64,000 nucleotides of DNA from Camellia lanceoleosa (Eukaryota; Streptophyta; Magnoliopsida; Ericales; Theaceae): positions 63,486,598 to 63,550,597 of the forward strand of contig CM045758.1 in assembly GCA_025200525.1 (NCBI GenBank), in the 5' to 3' direction. Below are positions 1 through 11,459 of this stretch, piece after piece (the first letter of the stretch is position 1; each line of letters opens with the position of its first letter). The notes beneath the pieces are model-generated. The model made no database searches. It worked only from the letters and a program-made list of their open reading frames with translations, and had not been told where the DNA came from. A program made the position numbers and the translations under genes.

Positions 1-165
1 TATTTTTATTTTTATAATTAATACTTTTTAGCTACATCTAGATTTAGTGAATTAAAAGAAAAAGTTGCTTAAAATATTTAAAAAGTTAGTAGAGACAAAA
101 TGAATACAGAAAATAAAAAACTCAAAAACTGTTAACCAAAAAATGATTTAAACTTCTCAAATATC

Positions 166-721
166 AAGGCTGAGCCAAGAAATCGAAAAATTCGTAATTC
201 GAACCGGTTTAGTCCAATTGGTAGGTTTGGATTATTTTTTTTAAATCTATGGTTCGATTTTTGTTTGAAAAATTGAAGAATTGATTCCAGATTTAAATTC
301 ATGGTTTTAGATTGAAACCGAATAAGATCGTATGTAACTTAAAACTATATACATATCATATAGCCTAATGCATACAATCATAATTTAATGAATGCTTGTT
401 TAAGTTATATTTTGAAAAATCATAGACATATTAATGAATATTTGCTTAATGCTATGTTTTTGTTTGGTGGGCATATTATTATTTTTAAAATTTATGATAG
501 GTTGAATTTTTTTGAAAATATTATATGATTTTTCTTATGAACATATTATGTAAAATTATGGTTCCAAACTGAGTTGAACCGTGTTTAAATAGTTTGGTTC
601 AGATTGATACCATGATTTAAATGGATTGGTTAATTCCAATTTTTATGGAATCATAAACAACGAAATAGTAATAGTTCTGGTTTTACCCAAAATTGAATCA
701 ATTTGAACTATTCTCAGCCCT
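166..721. mobile_element. Candidate TIR-type dispersed repeat
   Basis: AT-rich stretch with recurrent GGTT/AACC words. The left end reads AAGGCTGAG and the right end CTCAGCCCT, so the termini are inverted over about 9 bases. The flanks share only ATCA, so no 8-bp duplication is proved. The overall style resembles the hAT-like MITEs at 37395 and 52639, but the sequence is not the same. It could also be a chance pairing in low-complexity DNA. Confidence 0.3.
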
Positions 722-984
722 ATCAATTAATGATTTCCTAATGGGTGTGGATGTCTATTTAATAGCCCCCTTAATTTTGTAGAGAAATCAAATTATATTA
801 AATAAAACATTGACAATATAAATAAGAGAAATTTGGTGATAAATTCAATTGAAGAAGTCTATAAGGTATTAGGTTTAGTAGATATTTTTTTTTATTGGTA
901 AGAGGTCTACTATTTGAAAACATTTTGTTTTTAATTTTACCTTTAATTTATTTGTTGACTTTTTATATATGTTGACTTTCATTG

Positions 985-1180
985 ATTATCTGTTCAAATT
1001 TTTTCCATATCTGTTCAAAATTTTTCCCTCTCTGTTCAAATTTTTTGACTATCTGTTCAAAACTTTCCCTATCTGTTTCATTTTTTACTCTATCTGTTTA
1101 ATTTTTTTTTAAATATTTTCAATTCAAATTTCTCCTAATCTGTTTAAATATTTGTCCAAATAAAATTCTATCAGTTTAAT
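985..1180. repeat. Degenerate tandem repeat, TATCTGTTCAAATTTTTT type
   Basis: The word CTGTTCAAA or CTGTTTAAT recurs about eight times at intervals of roughly 25-30 bases, each time followed by a T-run and a CTAT/CTCT block. Units are imperfect in sequence and length. No coding potential is visible. Confidence 0.55.
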
Positions 1181-1236
1181 TTTTACTAAAGCCAACCAAA
1201 CCTAGTTGTTCAAAATTTTTTTTAATATGTTCAAAT

Positions 1237-1682
1237 CTCTCTCTCTCTCTTCCTGTTGCAATTTGTTTTTTCTTCACCATCATCATCGTCAACAACAACA
1301 ACCAACAATCAACCATAGATAATAAAGAAAAAAAAAGCAAAAAAAGAAAAAAGAAAAAACAAAGAGATCATCATCATCTTCATCAACAACAGATCTAACA
1401 CAGATCTGAGCTCAAATAAAGAGAGTGAGAGAGAGGTGCAATCGACATATCTGTGTTTGTACAAAACAATATGCACTTGAAGCTCTCTTTGAAGCTTCCA
1501 ATCTGTTTGTACAAAACAAAAATCATGAGTAAAGCACATCCATTCATTCTCAAACATACACACATGGACGATCCATTATCTATACAAAACGAAGCTAGGA
1601 GGAGGGCGAGAGAGAGAGAGAGAGAGAGAGTAACGGAGAAGCTGAGGAGAAGGCGATGGTGGGACGGTGGTGTCGGGGTAAA

Positions 1683-1721
<39 letters not shown>
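1237..1721. repeat. CT/GA microsatellite-rich stretch
   Basis: Contains (CT)n at 1237-1251, (GA)n near 1608-1630 and a longer (GA)n near 1690-1720, with an A/G-rich block at 1320-1365 between them. Open frames here on both strands are made of Ser-Leu or Arg-Glu runs from the dinucleotide repeats and are not credible genes. A 5' UTR of an unseen gene is possible, because CT tracts are common there in plants, but I see no coding exon next to it. Confidence 0.6.
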
Positions 1722-2700
1722 GTGTTCTGGGTCTATTGTTGGGGACAGCGAATAGTGTGGTGGAATGAATAGGCATGGGTTTAAATGAGGCATTTTTGGG
1801 GAATTTTTTTTTTCAATTTTGCACTTTTAAATCGAGTGTCTTATAAATATTTTTTTTTTAGAGTTCTTGCTTGCTTGATGGGGGGATGAGACCCATCAAA
1901 AGCAATGTGCCACTGCCCCTACCATCAATGGACAACAGGCACATAGTCATGCTGAAATTTCTAAACCACCTAAATACCTGAAAAATAATAAAAACCTTTT
2001 AATTGAACAGTAGAACAAAAGATCTAATAAAATTAGAAAATATAGTGTTTGAAATTTAAATTTGTGGAAAAAGAACATAAAAAAATATATAAGAGAAATA
2101 ACATTACTTATAAGTAAAAAATAATATTTTAAACTAATATAGTAATATGCAATTTTCTTCTAACTCAACTAATAAATAATAATAATAATAAGGGAAGTGA
2201 TTGAGACCCTCTTCAATTATTAGTCTCACTATTTTCACACACATGTGACGGGTAGTAATTGGAAGAGAAGAAAAAAAAAAATAAAAAATAAATTAAACAA
2301 TCAAAACGAGAGGGGTCAAAGGAGGTGCTTGTTTGTGGGGATTCAACTCATTTTCCTATTAAGAAAGAGCAATTTTCACATGGAAAGGTATAACTAATCG
2401 CTCTCCATTGAATTCACGTTTCATGAGGATCAAGCGCGGGAACGTCCACAATCTACAACTACACAACCAATGGTTATCTTCCATATGAGTACAGGTTATC
2501 AGTACGGAGAACACCAATATTAAATCACCAAATACTATTGAAAACGTGGCGTTCATTTATTTGCCCAATTAATTTTGGAGTCGAAGTTCACTTTTCAGCA
2601 GATTAGGCCTCTTTCTACCAGCATCACACCTTCAAGCAACGGAGAAGGGGTAGGTTTGTAATTCTATTAGTGGGGACCGCTTCGACACGTGAGCTGCGAT
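1722..2700. other. Intergenic AT-rich DNA, no gene seen
   Basis: AT-rich sequence with short A and T runs and an (AAT)n patch near 2176. No open frame with recognisable protein similarity and no element termini were identified. Confidence 0.5.
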
Positions 2701-3800
2701 TTCTGAATCTCTCTCTCTCTCTCTATAGCTCTTGGTTCAGTGACACCACATGTCTCTCATTCTTTCGATCATTTTCTCGGGAAAGTTAGTCTTTCTCTCT
2801 CTCTAAACACACACTCCACATATTTCAGAGAAAAAGATACTTTTGTTTCGTTTTCCCTCTGAAAAGTCTGATATTTCTCACAAAATTTTCCTTAGCTCTC
2901 TCCCATTTTCTCTCTGTTTCGATCTAAGAAAGTCCCATTACAGACTGATGAATGGTAATTGAACTCGGTTTGAATTTGAATCTCCAGCATTGAGATCACA
3001 TCTTTCTCTCAAAGGTACCTACTTTTTCTCTCCATTTTCTTGCATTTTCCCTCTCTATATAGTCTTCAATAACAAATATATATATCTGTGTGTGTGTGTT
3101 CGCTTTGTATATATTTTCTAGAGAAACAAAATGCATTTTCTAGGGTTCCAAACGACGATTACTGAACTAAGTTTTTCAGTGTGTGTTCTAGGGTTTCTTG
3201 AAGGCACTCATTCCGCAGAAAATTGTGACATCTTCAGTGTTATTATTATTTCTTAGTTTTGATCTAAATTAAAGCCGAAATCAAATCCTTTGTTTACTTG
3301 TTCTCTCATTAAATAACTCATCAGTCTTCGCTTTTTCAGTTCTGGTATTTCACAATCTCTTCGTCAAACCTCTGCAACTCTCCACTTTTCAGTAATCTCC
3401 GATCATCTTCTTTTACAACTCTATATACATACATATATATATATACATATACATATAAAAAGAGAGTTCAGAGTTCATGTAAAGGTTGATTTCTATTTGA
3501 GTGTGTCTAGGTCTTTTTTGTTTTCACAGCCGCAATATTTAATTCCTTTCTATTCATAGAACTGACTTCAGACATTTTTCTACTTTTTCGGAACCCTAGA
3601 AAACCGACAATCTGCATCTCCAACTTTTCTTCCATACCATTAGCGATTCACGTAGATGGTCACTATCACACTCTTCTCTACAAAAACTCAACCTTTTGTG
3701 ATTTTTTTTTTTTGGTTGTGATTTGTAGTTTAATTAATCAAACTAAATTCGATACATGTTTTGTCAATTTTAATCTTCATTTTGTTTGTAGATCCTAGAC
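2701..3800 (+). promoter_or_regulatory. Putative promoter, 5' UTR and leader intron of the DYAD gene
   Basis: CT-rich tracts at 2709-2726 and 2791-2806 and a pyrimidine-rich leader precede the coding exons. A plausible leader-exon donor is CTCAAAG followed by GTACCT near 3016, and a good acceptor TTTGTTTGTAG ends at 3792 just before the first coding ATG at 3801. The transcription start cannot be fixed from sequence. The role is inferred from position and base composition. Confidence 0.4.
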
Positions 3801-4265
3801 ATGGAAAAAATATATCACCGAAAGCGATCCGTACATGCCATTCACAACACTGTAAGTTCTCTCTCTCTCTCTCTCTCTCTCTAAGACCTGTCATTCTCAC
3901 GCATGCGTCTCCATATCAAAAGATTCGTTCTTTTTTATTTTTTATTTTTCTGTTACTCGATCTGTTTTGTGATACACACACGCGTCTTAATTATTAGATA
4001 AGTCCACACGCGCTCTCCAGAGGAGAGAAAACAATCCAATAAAAAGTTGCAAATGTGGAATATAAAGCACATAAAATCACTTACTCACGAGCTGTGGATC
4101 CAACAATCAGCTTTTACGTTATCACGAAGAGACAAAAAGCGATTGCTTCTTATCATGATTACGAACCATGAACCGCATGAACGGGCCATATTATCGTCTC
4201 TATAATATATACACTAATTCTCTCTCAAGGCAGAGAGAGAAAGACAGTGTGTGTAGTATGTAATA

Positions 4266-4309
<44 letters not shown>

Positions 4310-4528
4310 TAGTGGGGCTGTTGGTGTGATAGTGGTTTTGTTTTGCAGGAAATCATGTACTTGAAAAGGCAGGAACAAGGCGTCGACGGCGCACAGACAC
4401 CACCTTTGGCCAGACATGTACTACCCACATCCGACTGTACCATCCCCAGCCACAGTAACATAGGTTTTCATCCTTACTCTTCATCTCCATTCTATTTCTA
4501 GCCCCATATGTATCACACATCCGTAGCT

Positions 4529-4571
<43 letters not shown>

Positions 4572-7500
4572 GCGAAGCACAAGTTTTCAACTCAAATAGA
4601 ATGGCTAATTTGTTCTTATGGCCGTTCACAGAAACCCAAGAGCAGATAGAAGTGGGTTCTGTGTACGAGATTGATCATACCAAGCTACCACCCAGAACCC
4701 CAGTTCAACTCAAGTCCATCCGGGTCGTTATGGTGAGAAAACGATCAGAATACTATGTATATGCATTGATATATATATATATATATATGTGTGGGATTTT
4801 ATGTTGTTTGGTAAAGATCTATGGGTTTTTATTATTATTATTTTTTTATTTTTATATTTCAGGTGAGTGAGAAGACGGAGTTGAATGTTTCGGTGAGATT
4901 TCCAAGCATCGAGTCGCTTCAGAGGTACTTCAGCAACAGAACCAGAGAGATGTACCCTGAGCTGGACGAGAGGTTCGTCATGGGGACAACCCTCGCCGAG
5001 AAAGTGCTTTTTCGGAAAATCCCATCTCAAGAATTTGCAGAGAAGAAGCAGTCAAATGAGTTCTGGCTGGAAATCTGCAACTCGGTTTCTGGGTTTGGAG
5101 ATGTGATTTCGAGGAAGTCCGGCACATGTGTGTCAGAGCTCAAATGCAACGGAATGATTCGCTGGGGTGTTCGCCGCCAAGTCAGGTTTATCGGCAAGCA
5201 TAGAGAGAACCCTCAATCTTCGTCAAGCATTGTCAGAGGAGCAAAGGAAGGAAAAGCTGAAGCAAATGAAGAAGAAGAAGAGGAAGAAGCTGAAGTTGAA
5301 GAAGAAGAAGAAGACGATAAAGAAGCTGTGACAGAAGAAACCAATGAGATTGGTAAGAGAAAGCGTAGCTCAAGACTTGTTCGAAATGCGAAGAAAGTTA
5401 AGCGTGAGAAGCGAAGGCAGATCAATAAGCCTAAGACTAAGAACAGTTGTAAGCAAATAGCAATACTGAAAAACCCTCAAGACAGGTGGTCTGCAGAGAG
5501 GTGAAGAGTGAAAGAGACTAAACCCTTATTTTCATTTGATTTGTACAATATTTATCTTTGCTCGTTACACATCTATTTGTCTACTAATGCCTGAATTGTA
5601 TATGTGAAAAGGTACAAGCTAGCGGAGGGAAATCTTTTAGAGGTGATGAAGTCTAAGGGTGCTGTGTTTGGGAGCCCAATTCTCCGGCCAGAACTAAGGG
5701 CGGAGGCTCGCAAGCGAATTGGGGACACCGGTTTGCTGGACCACCTCCTGAAGCACATGGCTGGGAAGGTGGCACCTGGTGGGTCTGACCGGTTCAGGCG
5801 ACGGCACAATGCAGAAGGAGCAATGGAGTATTGGTTGGAAAGTGCTGACCTTGTTGATATAAGAAGGGAGGCTGGGGTTCAAGATCCTTATTGGACACCC
5901 CCACCGGGTTGGAAGCAAGGGGATTGCCCAACTCAAGACCCTATCTGTGCTATGGAGCTGAAACAATTGAAGAAGGAGACCACCAAATTGGAAAGGTATT
6001 ATAAGAAACCCAGAACTTAAATTTTTTGTTCATTCTCTTAAAGAAAGAAAAATGTTGCTATTTGGCTCTCTTTACATTGTTGCTCAATGGTTGAATAAAC
6101 AGAGATATGGAGGAGATGGTATCTAAGAAACAGATGGACGAAGAATTGGCAAAACTAAGAAGGTAAATGAGCTACCACAAGTTTTATTTACACTAACGAG
6201 AAATTAATGGTTTTGTTGCTAGTTTTGACCTTATTTATTGCGTGAACAGAGAGATGTTGGAGTTGCTATCAAAGAAACAGAATGAGGAAAGTCAAGCAAT
6301 TGTAGTCTCAAATGCTTCTGCGACCAATCAGAAGTTGGATCTTGATACTTTTTTGTTGGTTCCTTTCAAATCTGACCTTGATAGTTCATTTATCACATTG
6401 GTACGAAATCAATGAATCAAGAGCAATTTCAGATGCATTTATCTTTGAAGCAGTTTATATATATGAATGAATCATTCATTAATTTCTGTTGTTTCTTGCT
6501 TTAATAGGAAAAGTATAAGGAACAGCTGATGGTTATCTCAGAATACGTGAGCAGAATTGAGGTATCTAAGAATTCCACTAGATTATGTTTCAAATGCTTC
6601 ATATGATAGTGCAAGTTCTGAATGATTTATTTCATGTTGTGCGCTTTCTTAAATAGTTGCAGTAAGGTTGCTGATACATAAAATTTTTTGAATTTAAAAT
6701 ATGTAGATCAAATTCATTTTGAGGTGTGGGTCATATGACATGAGATTTAAATCTTCGCCACATATTTAAATTCTGAACAATTTTTTAGATATTTTTTGAT
6801 AGCTTAAGGAAGGACTCTTTGCTTATAGTAAAACTGTAAGAGTAGTCTTAACTTTCTAATGAAATATAAAGAAACTGCTTTTTGAGTGATAGTGTTAAAC
6901 ACATAAGCTATGATATTGGTGATGATTGGACTTCCAGATAAACTGCAATATGTGTTTTTCTTTTGTGTGCAATACAACTGACTCTTTCACCAATTGGGAA
7001 CTCAATCTTTTAGCCTCTAAATCTTCAGTGATGAGTGATGATGATAATTAGTTTAGTCCATTATTTGCAGGTTGGTATGTTTCATATATGGGGCAGATTC
7101 CTGTACAAATTAAGACATGGTTAAAAAAAACTTATAATTTATGCTATGCCTGTTGATGTATGGTATAGGAGAGTTGCACATTGTATTATTCTTGACATAC
7201 ACACATACATATATAGAATCAAAATCATCATGACATGGATCATGATGAAGATGTTAATATGCATATAGCATGGCATTTATGTACTATGGTCTCAGGAAGA
7301 GATAAAAAAGCTAAAGTCCAAGGTGGAAGAAGAAGAAACAAAGTTGGACTCATCAGCATTAATGGTGGCGACAGAGTGTTGTACTGAAAAAGAGAAAAAG
7401 AAAGTGGGGGAAAATGGCAAACAACAGGAAGTGGGAACAGAAGGAGCTGATAATCAGAGCAAGACAAACACAGCAGCAGAAAGGACAGCAGCAGAGCAAA

Positions 7501-8298
7501 AAGCAGCAAAGATACAGAGGCTGAAGAGTGGGTTTAGGATCTGCAAACCCCAGGGGACTTTCCTTTGGCCAAACATGGTCAGCAACAACAACAAAAACAG
7601 CAACGCCAATACCAGCATGTTGTCTTCTTCTCAGGTTGTGGTCCAGGTTGAAGATCTTTTAGTGGTCCCAACCCCACCTTCAGTCTCTTCCTCCACCGCC
7701 TCTGCTCCTCCTCAACTGCCCTTCCACCGCCACCACCACCACCACCACCACCACCACCCATCTTCCCCAGTTAAGCCCTTGGCTGAGAGGCGAGCTGTTA
7801 CTGTCACTGTATCTGCCATTGGAAACCCCAATGTCTCTACTACCACCACCACCACCACTACCACCTCCACCTCCACCAACAAGACCTCCTCCACTCTCCT
7901 CAACCTCAATGACTTCCCCACCACTAACCCCGGAGATGGATTTTGTGGGACCCCATCCACACGCCAAACTGTTAACAACATTACTGTAAGTACTAATCCA
8001 AAGCATATATGTACCTAAAAAAATTGGTGCAATTTTGTTGATGTTATATCTATTGCTTTCATTTTGTTTATGTACACAGTTGACACCTTCCAAGGTTGAG
8101 GGTGAGATGGGTCGTCCATGGGAGGTTGTGGGAGGTAAAAGCAGTGGGAAGCGGACAGAATCAAATCAGCAGCAGCAAGAGGAAGGGGGAAGCTCCTCCA
8201 CCTCCGCCGCCTCCACCACGTGCTTGCCAAAAGGAGTGGGGACCTGGCTGGCTCTGGCTACTCCCACCCCTGCACTCGATGACTCTACTCGTGGATAA
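3801..8298 (+). CDS. DYAD: DYAD / SWITCH1 / AMEIOTIC1 orthologue, meiotic cohesion and meiotic-entry protein
   Basis: Plant-specific nuclear protein of this family is needed for meiotic entry, sister-chromatid cohesion and chromosome pairing. Coding exons: 3801-3851, 4349-4463, 4632-4732 (or 4578-4732), 4863-5500, 5612-5995, 6103-6162, 6250-6400, 6508-6561, 7296-7985 and 8080-8298, giving about 820 (or 838) residues with phases consistent throughout. Diagnostic blocks are EVGSVYEIDHTKLPPRTP near the N-terminus, an acidic linker (EEEEEEEAEVEEEEEDDKE), the core DRWSAERYKLAEGN followed by RPELRAEARKRIGDTGLLDH, LKHMAGKVAPGG and DPYWTPPPGW, a coiled-coil stretch at EKYKEQLMV to KSKVEEEE, and GFRICKPQGTFLWPN. 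The exon 3 acceptor is ambiguous. Acceptors ending at 4577 and 4631 keep frame, while the one ending at 4572 beside the CT tract does not. I prefer 4632 because family members run almost directly into EQIEVGS. No frame break was seen. Poly-His and poly-Thr runs near the C-terminus are species-specific additions. Confidence 0.9.
4270..4304. repeat. (GA)n microsatellite in a DYAD intron
   Basis: About 17 GA units in the intron between coding exons 1 and 2, some 45 bases upstream of the acceptor at 4348. It is purine-rich in the sense strand, so it does not serve as a polypyrimidine tract. Confidence 0.9.
4532..4567. repeat. (CT)n microsatellite at a DYAD splice acceptor region
   Basis: About 18 CT units immediately before CCATAG. 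It forms a natural polypyrimidine tract for the second coding intron. Length variation here could change acceptor choice among the AGs at 4572, 4577 and 4631, which is an inference. Confidence 0.9.
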
Positions 8299-9057
8299 AC
8301 CTGGTTTCAATTTCAAGTTTCAACATGTAAAGGGTTTGCTCTTTTTTTTAAGCTCATTAGAAATGTTCTTAGATATATTACTATGACTTGTCTTTATTTT
8401 TAGGTCTATCATGAGAGAGCTTTGCTGTTTTGGCATCCAAGAAAGAGCTGAGAGTGCAAAACAGGAATTTTATATATGTGTGTTGGTGACCCCTAAATAT
8501 GTTAACGGTACTAGCTAGATTTACTTTGTAGGGGCACCAAATATGTTAATGGTACTAGCTAGCTTTTGTCCATATGATTGTTGGTGCTTTGGCTTTCTTC
8601 TTGAGTTTGATATCTTCTAAGGTATAGGCCATTGGTGCTCTGGGTTTTTTTTCTTGGTATCTTGGTTGAGTAACATTTCTAGAACTATATCTATGTTTTA
8701 GATTAGGGATACGGTCCTCCCATACATCCCTTAATTGAGGCCTCCCGATTTCATCCCTAATAACGTGATGAAGACTCATGTGAAGCAGTCCTACTCTCAT
8801 CTCCCAATCGTCTTTATTCTCTTTGATTCCACATCATTAGAAGTCGAATTAGGAACTAAATTAGGGGATAAATCATTTTTTTAGGACTATGCCAAATGGG
8901 TTGCTTCAAAATGGATTTGAGTGGGTCAATTTGGGTTATGCCCCTACATTGGACAAGTCCAAATCATCTTATTAGCAAGTAGGTTGAATTTGGACAGGTT
9001 TATACGGAAAAGGAAAATAATATAGAAGCTCAGTTTCTATATTCACTTTCTAAACTC
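8299..9057. other. DYAD 3' UTR and intergenic DNA
   Basis: The DYAD 3' UTR begins here; its polyadenylation site cannot be fixed. A short direct duplication containing ATGTTAAYGGTACTAGCTAG occurs twice between about 8498 and 8563. The remainder is AT-rich intergenic sequence without a recognisable gene. Confidence 0.5.
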
Positions 9058-9104
9058 AATGATGTGTAAGTATTTTTTTTTGATCGGTAATGATGTGTAA
9101 GTAT
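9058..9104 (-). mobile_element. Micro-insertion: T-run plus GATCGGT flanked by a 16-bp duplication
   Basis: AATGATGTGTAAGTAT occurs at 9058-9073 and again at 9089-9104. The 15 bases between them are a T-run followed by GATCGGT. On the minus strand this reads ACCGATC plus an A-tail, resembling the extreme 3' end of a plant LINE. It fits a LINE insertion truncated to almost nothing, with its target-site duplication. A simple slippage duplication is the alternative. Confidence 0.5.
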
Positions 9105-9615
9105 GATAATTGATAATTAGAGAAAATATAAGAGAATTATATTAAATATTCTAATAAATTATCACATCATTGGATTTGGAAAATAAATTTAATTTTGAAC
9201 CTAAATAACATCACCCTTCATATTAACCCAATTATACAACTTAATCTATTTTAAAATAAAAGGTTGATATTATCAAGAGTTATTATTTTAAGTGAGTTTA
9301 CCAATATTATCAACTTTCTATTAGTCATTGGTTGATATAATCAAAATTAGCTATTGGTTATAATTTGTTCGTTCGGTTTGGAATTTAAAGACCATGAAAT
9401 TCAACTTAACTCATTTTAAAGTAGAAAGTTGATACTTGACATATATGTATGGTAAATTTTAAATAATCCTTTTATGACTATCAAAATAAGCTTCGGGTTT
9501 ATATTTTCACCTTATTTAAAACTTCAAAAAATACATAGGTTTTATTTAAATTAAAATGCTTATAATTTCGAGTTTTGTCTTCTATTTTTTAGCAAGACCT
9601 AACGCCACCTGTGTT
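9105..9615. other. Intergenic AT-rich DNA, no gene seen
   Basis: Sequence between the micro-insertion and the copia element. No open frame, TIR or LTR was recognised. Confidence 0.5.
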
Positions 9616-9620
9616 CTACC

Positions 9621-10692
9621 TGTTGTGGAATTATGTACTTAATTCAAATAAATAGATTCATATTGAACAACCACTTTGAATTTCAGAAAAAGAACATATT
9701 AAAATTTACAGAAATTCATAATAAAATAAAACCAGTAGTAGGAAGCAAACCGAAGCCTGTGTGATACCACAGTGTCCTTAAAACAGATTAGCCGCCTCAC
9801 CATGGGTGCTGGAGGTATGTTGACTTCTGTCTCCCAGGATACGACAGTCAAAACCAGCTAATGTAGAAGCATTCCTCAATAGCTTCAATAACTTGATAAT
9901 GGTTGCACTCTCTCTAACAAGAACCAAAGAAGGGACTAGCAAAAGAAGATAGGAAAATTTTCTTTAGTGTAAAACCATCTCTATTTTCCATTAAAAAAAA
10001 AAAAACTCTCAAAACTTATATATATTTCAAGTTGGAGGGGAAATGCCTCTATTTATACAAGTAGGGGAATCCCTAGCCATAAAGGCTATACATCAATAGG
10101 CTCATTAAATGTCATTGACCATGGCCATCAATTCTAGCCATTAGGGTTAGAGTTACAAAAGTTGAAAACCTATGGCCACTAATATGGTCATTAACTTCAT
10201 CATCAAAAGATGAGAATTACAAAGGTCTTAACCTCCCATGTGCTTAATATATACAAATAAATATGTATATAATGATGTTTGAATAAACCAACTAGATGGG
10301 TCACACAATAGATACCAATGTTGGGTCACAATCCGATCCAAACCCAATTCTCAAACACATGCACAAGTTAAGCCCAACATAACATAACTTAGCTCAAGCT
10401 TAAGATTAAGTCCAAGTCTAAGTCCAAGACCAAACCCAACACATGCACAAACACAAGTACAAGTCTAGGCCCAGTTTAAACTAAGACTAAGTCCAAATCT
10501 AAGCCCAACTTTTATTGATATCTACTTTATGAGACAATTCTCATTCACACCTCAATGGTTTCGGCCCATCATTTTTATATTGTAATCTTCTCACTTGAGA
10601 GAATGCAAAACTACTCAGACTCACTTCAACCAGCGGTTGGGTCCCACTTTAATTTCGAATTAAAGTTGCCGAAAAACCATTATTTTCCGACA
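9621..10692 (-). repeat. 3' LTR of the copia element
   Basis: A 1072-bp LTR matching 18499-19427 plus 26859-27029 almost throughout. Plus-strand ends are TGTTGTGGAA and TTTTCCGACA. It includes a poly-A stretch near 9992 and is followed on its inner side by the rich purine tract of the element. Confidence 0.88.
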
Positions 10693-11459
10693 ATCCCCCA
10701 CATGAATAAAATTGGCCGAATAAAGAAAACGGACAATGCTTTACAACAAATACTTAGAGAGAGAGCACACAGAATAATCCTGCATCAGAAAAGGTAACTG
10801 TTGGCCTTGAACCTTTCATAGTGAAAACCTATCGGATTTACTGGCTGACCAGTGAACGTGATGTCTTGAACTGTTCTGCCGTTTGTATAAATCGAGACAA
10901 TAGACTTCACATAAGAGTTACTCCAACCATTATTCTTGTTCTCACTAGTGTGTCCGGTTTGGCCTTGGAACGCTAGCCTGGTTCAGTGAGTGTTTTTAAA
11001 GAATTCAGCCTTGTTAATTCTTAAAGAAGCGGCCCCACTTCGCACTCACATAGGTGACTTACATAAGGTATCTCTCTATACCACGGTTGACTATTCACAA
11101 CACTTAGGTCATTAAAAGCATCAGCTTAACTTCTCACCCTATGGGGTATCACTGTATAAAGGAATGGGCAAGAGGGTTTACCTCCACAGTGACTCATCCG
11201 TTACACGTAGTTAGGTTGTTCCTTTGAACCTAGATCTTGGGATCTCTAGTCAACTATGTTAGGTTTTCCATTCTGGTAACATTACTCAAGGCCTTAGCCC
11301 CATTCCTCTCGACGACATTTCTACTAACTCTCGAGTTAACCCTTTGATTAGCGGATCTGCAATGTTGTCTTTAGACTTTACATAGTCTAGAGAGACAACT
11401 TCATTTAAAGAATAGTTGTCGTATGGAATTATGTCTATGACGGATACGTCTAGACTTTC

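Noticed and set aside
1309..1793. Overlapping open frames rich in Ser-Leu or Arg-Glu
   Set aside because: They are translations of (CT)n/(GA)n microsatellites in several frames. No conserved protein text.
4508..4600. DYAD start at the ATG at 4508
   Set aside because: It would add a Ser-Leu run from the CT microsatellite. The upstream spliced ATG at 3801 gives consistent phases and a more plausible N-terminus.
5213..5425. Minus-strand Ser-rich open frame opposite DYAD
   Set aside because: Antisense of the acidic Glu codons in DYAD exon 4. The sense frame has the conserved family motifs.
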